Below are positions 8,006 through 15,766 of a DNA stretch of 20,577 bases, one piece after another. Within the stretch, counting starts at the first letter, position 1. Each line of letters starts with the position of its first letter. The stretch lies in NCBI GenBank assembly GCA_024279575.1, contig JAJRRJ010000003.1:1-20577 (forward strand), read 5' to 3'. The notes below the pieces were generated by a model. It had not been told where the DNA came from. It saw only the letters and a program-made list of their open reading frames with translations, and did not search any database. The DNA comes from Alphaproteobacteria bacterium (GTDB taxonomy: Bacteria > Pseudomonadota > Alphaproteobacteria > Rhizobiales > Devosiaceae). Made by a program: the position numbers and the translations under genes.

Positions 8006-8773
8006 TCAGTACTTAAACTGTTCGTTAAGCACACGTTCTTCCAGACTGTGCCCGGGGTCAAATAACAGGGTTACGGCGTTGTTGCGATCTTCTTTGACCA
8101 TGACTTCGACGACATTGAGAAACTGTTGGCTATCAGCAACTGCGGTCACTGGCCGTTTTTCAAATTCGCGAATTTGAAACCTGACTGCCGCGCGATTGGG
8201 CAAAATGGCACCACGCCACCGTCGGGGGCGGAAAGGGGAAATGGGGGTGAGGGCCAGTAGCGGCGAATCAATGGGCAGGATCGGGCCGTGAGCAGAGAGA
8301 TTATAGGCGGTTGATCCGGCAGGGGTGGCGAGCAGAACGCCATCGCATATCAATTCTTCAATTCGGGATTTTTCATCAACAAATATTTCGATTTTTGCAG
8401 CCTGATATGATGCGCGAAACAGGGAAACTTCATTCAATGCCAGTGCATGGTGCTTGTTGCCCACCTGGTCAGTGGCGGTCATGGATAAGGGGTGAATGGT
8501 GGTTGCTTGAGCGGCTGCGATTCTGGCGGGAAGGTCGTGTTCATTGAAATCGTTCATTAAAAACCCGACGGAACCAAAATGCATGCCATAAACCGGTATG
8601 TTTTGGTTCATTACTTTGTGCAGGGTTTGCAGCATTTGCCCGTCGCCGCCTAAGACCACCACGGTTGAAGCATCACTGAGTTGCGTATTTCCATAGCGGT
8701 TTTGTAACGTCTGTAGCGCTGCATTTGCACCGGGGACTCCGCTGGAAACAAAGCTGAGTTGTGTTTTGCTCAT
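8006..8773 (-). CDS. nadK: NAD kinase
   Basis: A 255-residue ATP-NAD kinase that makes NADP from NAD in the cytoplasm. The family markers are all there: GGDG at residues 42-45, NE at 114-115 in LALNEVSLFR, CDGVLLATPAGSTAY (DG at 144-145), and the glycine/histidine block GSTAYNLSAHGP at 153-164. Length is normal for alphaproteobacterial NadK, which lacks the long N-terminal extension of enterobacterial forms. The ATG start follows an A-rich stretch without a clear Shine-Dalgarno. Its promoter should lie between 8774 and 8950, a gap shared with the upstream side of the tRNA gene on the other strand. The HPt gene follows 63 bases downstream. Confidence 0.95.
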   Translation of the reverse strand: MSKTQLSFVSSGVPGANAALQTLQNRYGNTQLSDASTVVVLGGDGQMLQTLHKVMNQNIPVYGMHFGSVGFLMNDFNEHDLPARIAAAQATTIHPLSMTATDQVGNKHHALALNEVSLFRASYQAAKIEIFVDEKSRIEELICDGVLLATPAGSTAYNLSAHGPILPIDSPLLALTPISPFRPRRWRGAILPNRAAVRFQIREFEKRPVTAVADSQQFLNVVEVMVKEDRNNAVTLLFDPGHSLEERVLNEQFKY

Positions 8774-8950
8774 TTTTTTGGCCCGATGGTTGGCGGTCAG
8801 AGTTTGGTTTGGTTGTGCTGAAATAGTTGGCTAACATGTGGTTTAGGCTCAATCTAGGGTAGCCATGAATTGTGCTTAAGCTCAAGGGTAAAAAAATAGC
8901 ATTTGAATGCTTGCATGTTGGATAAACAGGTGTTAGCTAGCGCAAAGTGT

Positions 8951-9026
8951 GCCGGCATAGCTCAGTTGGTAGAGCAACTGATTTGTAATCAGTAGGTCGG
9001 GAGTTCGAGTCCCTCTGCCGGCACCA
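8951..9026 (+). tRNA. tRNA-Thr (anticodon TGT)
   Basis: A complete 76-base tRNA. The acceptor stem GCCGGCA (8951-8957) pairs with TGCCGGC (9016-9022), followed by discriminator A9023 and an encoded CCA (9024-9026). The D-arm region has the CTCAGTTGGTAGAG consensus. The anticodon stem ACTGA/TCAGT encloses loop TTTGTAA, giving anticodon TGT at 8984-8986, which reads ACA threonine codons. The T-loop is the standard GTTCGAGTC form. No mismatches are seen in the stems. The 3' side faces the secretion and RTX region, a common integration site arrangement, although no repeated tRNA 3' end or integrase is visible here. Confidence 0.97.
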
Positions 9027-9097
9027 TTTTTCCCTTTATATTTGAATAGTTTAGCTGGAAACGGCGGGTTTTGGAATGAGAACATGAGATGAACAAA

Positions 9098-9137
9098 GAG
9101 ACGAAAAAACCGTCTCACGGTCTCATATGAGATTTTT
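9098..9137 (+). terminator. Hairpins and T-run after the tRNA, possible terminator
   Basis: A perfect hairpin GAGACG / CGTCTC (9098-9103 and 9111-9116, seven-base A-rich loop) is followed directly by a 12-base palindrome TCTCATATGAGA (9121-9132) running into TTTTT (9133-9137). The second element can fold as a 4-6 bp stem with loop ATAT and a T-tail, the form of an intrinsic terminator, though its stem is weak. The two elements share GAGA/TCTC arms and could pair alternatively. It may end the tRNA transcript; a role in the opposite direction, downstream of the SAM-family gene, is also possible. Confidence 0.4.
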
Positions 9138-9177
9138 GTTCTTATAAAATGCTTTGTTTATGGTGGTGCGGGGTGTT

Positions 9178-9984
9178 TTATTGCCGCCAGGAAATAACTG
9201 AGCCACCTGAGGGAAACCCAAACGTTTCTGCAGCATTGCCCCCGCGTTTTACAACTTCGCTAAATTGTACTTTTTTTCCATTGGGCAATTCCCATCCGGA
9301 GGAGCCGGCGGCGAAACTATATTGACCATCTGCAACGCCAAAAATTTCCGTTGCCGCACGAACCAGTTGTTGCCTGCCGTTAATTTCCAGGGTGATGTCC
9401 TGATCTGTGAGGTTACTGATTTTTTGTGGATCTACTGATGTTTTTATGTTGCCATACCCATCCGTATAGCACACCACATCCTTGGGGTAATCTGGAATGG
9501 TGTTGTGGATGTCTGGTCCCAGATCCTCATAATTCCCCTGGGCAATTTTGCCAAAGGCGATTGGGAAAACATCGCGGGAACGGAACTGGGATCCTTCAAC
9601 CGCACAATTGATTTTTTTGATTTCGCTGGCTGCTTCCTTGATAAAGGAAAGTGAGTAGCCGCTGTTTACCGCGACAATTTCTACGCCGTTAAACAGCTTG
9701 ATATAGGCAAGTCCTTCCCCTGCATTTTGTACGCGAGGGGCCAGATTATCTTTTCGCGGGGCGGTGTTGACGAAAAACTTATGGCGCTCGCCCAGTTTTG
9801 AGTTTATTGCCGTTTGCGCCAGAACAAACCCGGTTCCAACAGTATCAAACGCAGGAACGGCATAGGGTTTGATGGTGAAGTTGAGGTCTTTTAGCTCATA
9901 AAACAGTTTTTGCGACACTTCAGCAAAGGCCAAGTCATGTAAATTTCCATAATCGGCAATTATTGAAACAAGCAAATTAGACAT
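9178..9984 (-). CDS. Divergent SAM hydroxide adenosyltransferase / chlorinase-fluorinase family protein (DUF62)
   Basis: A 268-residue protein of the fold that attacks S-adenosylmethionine with water or halide, giving adenosine or a halo-adenosine plus methionine. Visible family landmarks are VSIIADYG (residues 6-13, in place of the usual T-D-F-G), FRSRDVFPIAFG (134-145, the usual F-x-G-R-D-x-F), and YTDGYGNIKTSV (173-184, usual Y-x-D-x-F-G-N). Two landmarks are altered: the segment that normally reads DPGVGS is NTAPRKDN (73-80), and the normal GPDNG region is VAVNSG (104-109). These regions bear catalytic and SAM-binding residues, so activity may differ or be lost. The start at 9984 has GGGGAAA nine bases upstream. 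It lies downstream of the type I secretion genes on the same strand, 299 bases after the adaptor stop. Confidence 0.75.
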   Translation of the reverse strand: MSNLLVSIIADYGNLHDLAFAEVSQKLFYELKDLNFTIKPYAVPAFDTVGTGFVLAQTAINSKLGERHKFFVNTAPRKDNLAPRVQNAGEGLAYIKLFNGVEIVAVNSGYSLSFIKEAASEIKKINCAVEGSQFRSRDVFPIAFGKIAQGNYEDLGPDIHNTIPDYPKDVVCYTDGYGNIKTSVDPQKISNLTDQDITLEINGRQQLVRAATEIFGVADGQYSFAAGSSGWELPNGKKVQFSEVVKRGGNAAETFGFPSGGSVISWRQ

Positions 9985-10283
9985 AATTAAATTTCCCCAG
10001 ACTGTGTGTTCTGCAGAAGAAATTCTAAATTCTACAAAACGGATGGTGTGCGTGATAATGGGGTTTGATGCCCTCAATTGAACTGTTTGTCCACCGTTTT
10101 AATCGGTTGGAGATATGAGTGTGAAGTATTGTTGCAAGGAGGAATGATGAGGCCAGTTGTATCTTTGGTTTCGTTACCTGTCGAAGAAAGCGTGAATTTG
10201 TCAGCCATGGTCTTGTAGTTTCGTTTTCCTGAATGGTGACGCAGAGGTGTGGCTACACGCTGACAGCGGGCAGAGAACATCAC
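9985..10283. other. Gap between adaptor gene and SAM-family gene; one possible tiny ORF
   Basis: This 299-base stretch has no recognisable gene. On the minus strand a 44-codon frame starting at ATG 10208 (MADKFTLSST...) and ending at 10074 is conceivable, but it has no well-placed ribosome site and matches nothing I know. The leader directly before the SAM-family gene carries its GGGGAAA site at about 9994-10000. No strong promoter or terminator is seen, so it is unclear whether the SAM-family gene is transcribed with the secretion genes. Confidence 0.3.
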
Positions 10284-11585
10284 CTATTGTTCCTTGAATG
10301 CACGCTGAATTTGGTCCGCCAGGGGTTTGATAATATAGTCAAGCGGTGTGCGTTCGTCGGTACGGATATAGGAATCTGCTGGCATACCCGGCAATAATTG
10401 TTGACCTTCATCAAGTCGGGACAATTCATTTTCAGAAATCTCAAGCCGAACGCTAAAATAGGGAATGTTGGTTAGTTTATCCAGCAATGGGGCGGCGGAT
10501 ATATTAGTAACATGCGCATTGAGGTCAGGTGTTGTACGGCTATCAAAAGCGGACAATACCACTTTGGCTTCCTGTCCGATAGAAATCTGATCTATATCTG
10601 TTACCAGAACCTTTGATTCAATAATCAATCGATCATTTTCCGGGATTATTTGCAAAATAGGACTGCCGGGTGGCACGATACCACCGATAGTAAAGATCGT
10701 CAGATTATGTATGCGTCCAGAAACGGGGGCTGTAACCAGGGTTCGCTTCAGCGTTTCGCGCATGGCGTTTTCCTGCTCCCGCAATTCCGCGATGCGCGCG
10801 AGTACTTCGCGCAACTCGCTTTGCGCACTTTCGCGCAGGTCCACATCAATTTGAAGGATTTGCAGTTCCGCCTGTGCGATGGTGCTGGCAATACCGGCAA
10901 TGGAGGAGCGCAGTTCTCCAACGCCTCCAACAAGTTGCAAATGCGCCCGGCGCAGTTGATCCATCGCATCTTGAGAAACTACACCAGAGTCAGTGGCTTC
11001 CTGCTTTCTTTCAATACTGCCCTGCAGAATTTGTGCCTGTCCAATCTGGGACTGCATTTGCGCATCCATACCTAAAATCTGCTCTTTGAACTGAACTATT
11101 CTTTGTTCCATCATGCGCTGCTGACCAAGACGTGTTTCCCGACGCGCATCGAACAGTGCGGTTTTGCCGGCAATGATTCTTCGGGCGAGACCGGCTTCCG
11201 CTTTTTCCGTTATTTCATCAGGGAAAATAATCGTTGCGCGTCCCTCCAGTTCTCCTTCAAGCATTGCCTGACGCGAAAGAAGTTCAACCAGATTGTTGAC
11301 TGCAATAGTAAGGTTGGCGCGCAACGCAGCCGCATCCAATTGCAGCAGTGGGGCGCCAGCCTCAACCCGGTCGCCATCAACCACAAATATTTCTGCAACT
11401 ATCCCCCCTTCAAGATGCTGGATAGTTTTGATATTGCTTTCAACGCTGATAGAGCCTGAAGCAATAACTGCACCAGAAATTTTTGTTAACGCTGCCCATG
11501 CGCCGACGCCACCAAAAATCAGGAAAATGGTTGTGAACCCCAAAACAACCCAAACACGGTTGTTGAATTTTTGTTTTTGTTTCAT
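10284..11585 (-). CDS. Type I secretion periplasmic adaptor, HlyD/PrtE family
   Basis: A 433-residue membrane fusion protein that would link the inner-membrane ABC transporter to an outer-membrane TolC-type channel. It has a short cytoplasmic N-terminus, one membrane segment (about residues 10-33), then the conserved IQHLEGGIVAEIFVVDGDRV biotinyl-lipoyl-like half motif (about 55-74), long coiled-coil helices (about 95-285, rich in Gln, Glu and Leu), the second half motif at TLVTAPVSGRIHNL, and a C-terminal beta-barrel region ending near LPGMPADSYI. This is the pattern of the PrtE/HlyD type I secretion adaptors rather than efflux-pump adaptors. It starts three bases after the stop of the ABC gene, so the two are one operon. 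The outer-membrane partner is not in the window. Confidence 0.92.
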   Translation of the reverse strand: MKQKQKFNNRVWVVLGFTTIFLIFGGVGAWAALTKISGAVIASGSISVESNIKTIQHLEGGIVAEIFVVDGDRVEAGAPLLQLDAAALRANLTIAVNNLVELLSRQAMLEGELEGRATIIFPDEITEKAEAGLARRIIAGKTALFDARRETRLGQQRMMEQRIVQFKEQILGMDAQMQSQIGQAQILQGSIERKQEATDSGVVSQDAMDQLRRAHLQLVGGVGELRSSIAGIASTIAQAELQILQIDVDLRESAQSELREVLARIAELREQENAMRETLKRTLVTAPVSGRIHNLTIFTIGGIVPPGSPILQIIPENDRLIIESKVLVTDIDQISIGQEAKVVLSAFDSRTTPDLNAHVTNISAAPLLDKLTNIPYFSVRLEISENELSRLDEGQQLLPGMPADSYIRTDERTPLDYIIKPLADQIQRAFKEQ

Positions 11586-11588
11586 AGC

Positions 11589-13469
11589 TTAACTATTGGA
11601 ACCAGGTTTGGAATTTTTACGGGATCGTCGTGCGGGGGTAGGCTTTATCGCAGGCAGTGAATCAATGCTCATTTCAAAAGTACCGGGCGTGGCTTTTATG
11701 GGCATCATTGCGTTGTTATTTGATGCGTGAACCGAGGAACCTGTATCACCAGGAGGTGTTTGTTTGGCTCTGATTTTTGCAACCACTTCATCCCTTGGAC
11801 CAAATTCCGTTTGCACTCCATTAGTCAGCTCCAGCAGAAAATCAGTCAGGCCAAGAATTTTCATCCTATGGGTAATGATGACGATGGTTTGACCGTTATC
11901 ACGAATTTCACTCAGGGCCTTTGCAAGTGCAATTTCCCCGACTTCATCGAGATTTGAGTTGGGTTCATCCAACACAATAAATGCCGGATTTTTATAAATC
12001 GCCCGCGCCAGGGCAAGGCGTTGACGTTGTCCGGCAGACAGGTTAGAGCCAAGGTTGCCAACCTGAAAATCGTATCCGCCCAGTTGCATCACCATCTCAT
12101 GAATACCGGCTAGTTTTGCCGCATCAATCACTATCTCAGCATCAGGATTTTCCTCGAACCTTGAGATATTCTCTTTAATTGTTCCCTCGAACAGTTCCAC
12201 ATCCTGAGGCAGGTAACCTATATGGCGTCCCAATAGTTCAGGGCTCCATTGATCAAAGGTTGCACCATCCAGACGGATTTCACCGCTTGCGGGTTTCCAT
12301 ACGCCAACCAGCGCGCGCGCCAAACTGGATTTTCCGGCGGCGCTAAGACCGACAATCCCCAAAATTTTTCCTGGTTCCAAAGAAAAATTGACATTTTTTA
12401 GAATGAGTTTTCGCGTGCCGGGCACACCAATATGCAAACCACGAACGTCAATTTTTCCTTTTGGGTCCGGCAATGGCATTCTTTCCTGGGGGGGGGGGAG
12501 TTTTTCTAAAAACTCTTTTAGCGTGCTTTGGGATTGACGAAATTGCACCAGGCCACGCCAATGGGCAATTGCCTGTTCAACAGGTTGCAACGCGCGCCCC
12601 AGAATAATGGAAGCGGCAATCATCACACCGGGGGTGATCTGCCCGAATATTACCAAAGCCGCACCGGCAGCAAGCATTGCTGATTGTAAAAACAGTCTGA
12701 GGGATTTTGAAATAGCGCTCAGGGTGCCGGTTCTGTCTCTTGCCTGAACTTCATGATTTATCGCTTCATTATGCTGTTCGTTCCAGCGTTCACGCACAGG
12801 CCCCAGCATGGACATGGCAGCCAGAACTTCAGCATTTCGGCGCCCGGTATCTGCAATCTGGTTGGCAGCTGCTGTGGCTTTGGAGGTTTGAGAAATCGGT
12901 TTGCGAGATCGAATGTCATTCAAAACAGCAATAATAAAAAGCACAATTACCGCCGCCAGCGCCAAAAAGCCCAAATTGGGGTGAAATAAAAATATTATGC
13001 CGATGTAAACGGGCACCCAGGGCGCATCAAACAGGGCAGGCAGGGCAGGGCCGGAGAGAAACTGCTGAACAACACCGAGTTCGCGCAAAGGAGCCGTTGC
13101 GCTGGTACTACCACCGGTTTGCAGGCTCATTTGCATGGACCCATCAAATACGCGGCGATTCATTCTCTGGTCTATCTGTGCCCCGATCCGGGTCAGAATT
13201 CGTGAGCGAACCAACTCAAGAATACCAAGCACAATATATAGTCCGGCAACAAGGCCAAACAGAACGGCCAGAGTGGGAAGAGAACGGCTGGCCAAAACCC
13301 GATCATAAATTTGCAACATAAATAGCGGGCCGGTGAGCATCAACAAGTTAATAAAAAAACTAAAGAACCCAACGGAAATAAATGCAGGAAGACTGGCATT
13401 GATTGCGGAACGCAAAGTAAGAAAAACTTTTGTTTGCGTATCGCTGTTTTTGGCCTCTTCCCGGATCAT
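11589..13469 (-). CDS. Type I secretion ABC transporter, permease-ATPase (PrtD family)
   Basis: A 626-residue exporter half-transporter with a membrane domain (about residues 25-300, with helices such as FFSFFINLLMLTGPLFMLQIY and LQSAMLAAGAALVIFGQITPG) fused to an ATPase domain (about 335-560). The ATPase has Walker A GLSAAGKSS (374-382), signature LSAGQ (477-481) and Walker B FIVLDE (497-502). It lacks the N-terminal C39-like domain, as expected for PrtD/AprD-type exporters of proteases and other RTX proteins. The C-terminal 70 residues are Pro/Ser/Lys-rich and probably disordered. The first gene of a leftward operon with the HlyD-type adaptor; its start faces the DUF2793 gene. An 11-base G:C run lies at the junction between the membrane and ATPase domains. 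No clear ribosome site precedes the ATG. Confidence 0.95.
   Translation of the reverse strand: MIREEAKNSDTQTKVFLTLRSAINASLPAFISVGFFSFFINLLMLTGPLFMLQIYDRVLASRSLPTLAVLFGLVAGLYIVLGILELVRSRILTRIGAQIDQRMNRRVFDGSMQMSLQTGGSTSATAPLRELGVVQQFLSGPALPALFDAPWVPVYIGIIFLFHPNLGFLALAAVIVLFIIAVLNDIRSRKPISQTSKATAAANQIADTGRRNAEVLAAMSMLGPVRERWNEQHNEAINHEVQARDRTGTLSAISKSLRLFLQSAMLAAGAALVIFGQITPGVMIAASIILGRALQPVEQAIAHWRGLVQFRQSQSTLKEFLEKLPPPQERMPLPDPKGKIDVRGLHIGVPGTRKLILKNVNFSLEPGKILGIVGLSAAGKSSLARALVGVWKPASGEIRLDGATFDQWSPELLGRHIGYLPQDVELFEGTIKENISRFEENPDAEIVIDAAKLAGIHEMVMQLGGYDFQVGNLGSNLSAGQRQRLALARAIYKNPAFIVLDEPNSNLDEVGEIALAKALSEIRDNGQTIVIITHRMKILGLTDFLLELTNGVQTEFGPRDEVVAKIRAKQTPPGDTGSSVHASNNNAMMPIKATPGTFEMSIDSLPAIKPTPARRSRKNSKPGSNS
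12488..12498. repeat. 11-base G:C homopolymer inside the ABC transporter gene
   Basis: Eleven consecutive G on the plus strand, read as C on the coding strand, encode the codons CTC-CCC-CCC-CCC-CAG for Leu-Pro-Pro-Pro-Gln (prolines 325-327), in the linker before the ATPase domain. It is the longest homopolymer in the window. A one-base slip would frameshift the protein before its ATPase domain. Confidence 0.9.
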
Positions 13470-13529
13470 TAGTAAGTCACTTTTTTATGTCGAATTTATA
13501 TCTAACGAGAAATCAGTTTTTCGCTTCCC

Positions 13530-13547
13530 TGATATTTGTTTATATCA
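13530..13547. promoter_or_regulatory. 18-bp inverted repeat, candidate operator (1 of 2)
   Basis: TGATAT and ATATCA arms (six bases each, perfect) are separated by TTGTTT, in the 209-bp region between the divergent ABC transporter and DUF2793 genes. Size and symmetry suit a dimeric transcription factor. It lies about 60-80 bases before the transporter start. AT-rich composition makes a chance repeat possible. Confidence 0.4.
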
Positions 13548-13565
13548 AATACTTGTTCAAGTATT
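13548..13565. promoter_or_regulatory. 18-bp inverted repeat, candidate operator (2 of 2)
   Basis: AATACTTG and CAAGTATT arms (eight bases each, perfect) flank a two-base TT centre, directly touching the first repeat. A 16-base match within an 18-base site is a strong dyad for a TetR-, MarR- or LuxR-type dimer. Its position between two divergent genes would allow control of both. No regulator gene is in the window. Confidence 0.5.
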
Positions 13566-13678
13566 CATTTATCCTCTGGGTTCGAACAGAGCACTTACAG
13601 CCAATTAGTTATCCTCCCCGATTTGCATTGAGATAGGATTAAACTCCTGTCAACAATTTTCGGGAAAGAGCCTCTTTT

Positions 13679-15199
13679 ATGAGCAACACAACAAAGCTTT
13701 TACTTCCTCAAATACAGGCTGCGCAGGCGCAAAAACACATTACCCATAATGAGGCGCTGCAAAGGCTGGATGTAATGGTGCAGGCTGGTGTGATTGATCG
13801 TGACCTTTCTGCGCCTCCGGGTTCTCCGGGTGAGGGGGCGAGCTATCTGATCGGCGCAACACCAACAGGGGTGTGGAGTGGCAAACAAAACCAACTTGCG
13901 GCATGGCAAAATGGAACATGGGAGTTTTATCAACCCAACGAAGGCTGGTTGGTCTGGGTTGAGGATGAGAACAGGCTTTTAGTGTGGGACGGTGGTGCGT
14001 GGGCCGAAGTCAGCAGTGGAGGAGGTGGATCAGAAACCGCCAGTAAATTTGGCATAAACACGACTGCAGATTTAACCAACCGCTTGTCAGTAAAAACTGA
14101 TGCGGTTTTGCTTTCCCATGATGATGTCACCCCGGGGACAGGTGATATTCGCGTCAAGCTTGATAAAAGTCTGCCGACAAATACAGCGTCTTTTTTGTTT
14201 CAGGATAACTTTTCAGGCCGGGCCGAGATTGGTTTGACCGGTGATAATGATTTTCATTTCAAAGTCAGCTCCGACGGCTCAAGCTGGCATGAGGGGCTGG
14301 TAATCGATAAGGATAACGGGGGGCTGAAGAGTGTGACCTCGATTAACAGCGGCCCTCTGGGTGGTATGCGTAACAAGGTAATTAATGCTCGTTTTGACAT
14401 CTGGCAAAGGGGTGCAAGTTTTAGTGCAAACGGATATACTGCTGACCGGTTTTATTGTGGCAATATAGATGGGGGAGGTGGCGCGGCAACCATCTCACGG
14501 CAGGCTTTTATGCCGGGGCAAACCGATGTCCCCGGCGAGCCTGAATTTTATTACCAGCACAACCAGACTTCGGCCTCTTCCACCCAGGCATTGTTCGGAC
14601 AAAAAATTGAAGGTGTGCGAACCCTTGCCGGCCAAACAGTTACGCTCAGTTTCTGGGCGCGGGTTACCAGCGGCACACTTGCGCTCACGCCCTACTGGAC
14701 GCAAAACTTTGGGGCAGGCGGGTCGGCAGATGTTAATCTCACTGATGCATCGCAGACGCTAACCACGGTGTGGCAAAAATTTTCCATTACCCGCGATATG
14801 GCGGCAATTTCAGGCAAGACAATTGGCGCAGGGAACTACCTTTCCCTTGAATTGTTGTTCCCTGCATCCTCTGTGTTTGCGGTGCAAATCGCCAATGTTC
14901 AAATTGAGCGTGGCGGTACGGCTACAGAATTTGAACAGCGTTACCACGGTCAGGAACTGTCCCTGTGTCAGCGCTATTATACGCAGATCAGCGGGGTTGT
15001 CCTGGTGGCGGTTTCAAGCGTTTCCGGTACTTATCCGTCATGGCTGTTCCCCACAACTATGCGCGCCAATCCGGCAATGAGCTACACCTATTCCGGAGGC
15101 AGCGGTGCAACCTATGTTGTTTCCAGGGAGGGGTTTTATCAATCCGGCAACCATAGTATCGACAGCGGCTTTTCCCTGAAGGCGGATGCAGAACTGTAA
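13679..15199 (+). CDS. DUF2793 / phage tail-fibre-like protein
   Basis: A 506-residue protein without signal peptide or RTX repeats. The N-terminal 110 residues are a DUF2793 domain (LLLPQIQAAQAQKHITHNEAL, then APPGSPGEG, NEGWLVWVEDEN, LLVWDGGAW), a family found in gene transfer agent and prophage tail regions. A middle linker (about 115-225) leads to a module starting RNKVINARFDIWQRG and including YTADRF, GQKIEGVRTLAGQTVTLSFW and ELSLCQRYY, which matches the receptor-binding or carbohydrate-binding part of many tail fibre and collar proteins. It would therefore bind a surface glycan. No other phage structural gene is near. ATG at 13679 is preceded by GGGAAAGAG (13662-13670). It could be a domesticated phage protein or a type I substrate; the sequence does not decide. 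Confidence 0.75.
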   Translation: MSNTTKLLLPQIQAAQAQKHITHNEALQRLDVMVQAGVIDRDLSAPPGSPGEGASYLIGATPTGVWSGKQNQLAAWQNGTWEFYQPNEGWLVWVEDENRLLVWDGGAWAEVSSGGGGSETASKFGINTTADLTNRLSVKTDAVLLSHDDVTPGTGDIRVKLDKSLPTNTASFLFQDNFSGRAEIGLTGDNDFHFKVSSDGSSWHEGLVIDKDNGGLKSVTSINSGPLGGMRNKVINARFDIWQRGASFSANGYTADRFYCGNIDGGGGAATISRQAFMPGQTDVPGEPEFYYQHNQTSASSTQALFGQKIEGVRTLAGQTVTLSFWARVTSGTLALTPYWTQNFGAGGSADVNLTDASQTLTTVWQKFSITRDMAAISGKTIGAGNYLSLELLFPASSVFAVQIANVQIERGGTATEFEQRYHGQELSLCQRYYTQISGVVLVAVSSVSGTYPSWLFPTTMRANPAMSYTYSGGSGATYVVSREGFYQSGNHSIDSGFSLKADAEL

Positions 15200-15231
15200 C
15201 ATGAGTTGCCAAGCCATTTTGTCTTTGGAGT

Positions 15232-15248
15232 CTCCGATAAATTCGGAG
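15232..15248. other. Small hairpin after the DUF2793 gene
   Basis: CTCCGA (15232-15237) pairs with TCGGAG (15243-15248) around a five-base AT-rich loop, 33 bases after the DUF2793 stop. There is no T-run behind it, so it is not a standard intrinsic terminator. It lies just before a decayed REP-associated transposase, whose relatives act on small palindromes, but it lacks a recognisable REP tetranucleotide. Confidence 0.3.
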
Positions 15249-15334
15249 TGAACAGATTCTAGATTTGTAGATGTCTTGTTTGGTGATTTTGGAACCAAGA
15301 TTACTAAATACACTTAATTATATTGATCTCAGAT

Positions 15335-15700
15335 ATGTCCCGTCTTGCCCTAATTGTAGTTACTGGTTTTCTCCATCATGTTACTCAGCGTGGAAACCGG
15401 GGCATGCAGACATTCCTTGAAGATGGGTACTATGAATTGTATCGTGATTTTCTCGCAGAGGCGGCGCAAAAGGCGGGGCGGATATCTGCTGTTATTGTTT
15501 GAGTTCAACCATGTTCATGTTGTTGTCACGCCGTCGGATGAGGACGGTTTGCGCTGGACATTTTCCGATACCCATCGTCGTTACTCGGGTTAAAATAATG
15601 CACGATTGTGTTTAACGGGTCATTTTTGGCAGGGCAGTTTGGTTCCGTGGTGATGGATGAGGCGCATTTGTATTATGCAATTGGATATGTTTCGCCACCA
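15335..15700 (+). pseudogene. Decayed REP-associated tyrosine transposase (IS200-like, Y1 family)
   Basis: The remains of a small HUH-type transposase of the REP-associated family. Frame one from ATG 15335 reads MSRLALIVVTGFLHHVTQRGN, then TFLEDGYYELYRDFLAEAAQKAG, and stops at 15500-15502. The next frame carries the catalytic NHVHVVVTPSDEDGLRWTF with THRRYSG and stops at 15593; after that come TGHFWQG and, back in the first frame, FGSVVMDEAH and YVSPP. At least two frameshifts and two stops break it, the CLMPNHVH block is altered in its first half, and the C-terminal NPVRA region is missing. It cannot make an active transposase. It marks past mobile-element activity between the tail-like gene and the protease locus. 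Confidence 0.8.
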
Positions 15701-15766
15701 TATTGCCAGAATTTGTTTCTAAATTTTCCCAGGGAAAATCGAGCCTAAATTGGTGGTAAATTTCAA

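Noticed and set aside
8933..9118. Minus-strand 61-codon frame with a GRGTRTPDLLITNQLLYQLSYAG-like stretch
   Set aside because: It is the reverse complement of the tRNA-Thr gene; this peptide is a well-known false annotation arising antisense to tRNAs.
10074..10208. 44-codon frame upstream of the SAM-family gene
   Set aside because: No properly spaced ribosome site and no similarity I can recognise; mentioned in the gap description but not called as a gene.
13333..13636. Two overlapping plus-strand frames across the transporter start and divergent control region
   Set aside because: They partly overlap the 5' end of the transporter gene on the other strand, lack ribosome sites and resemble no family.
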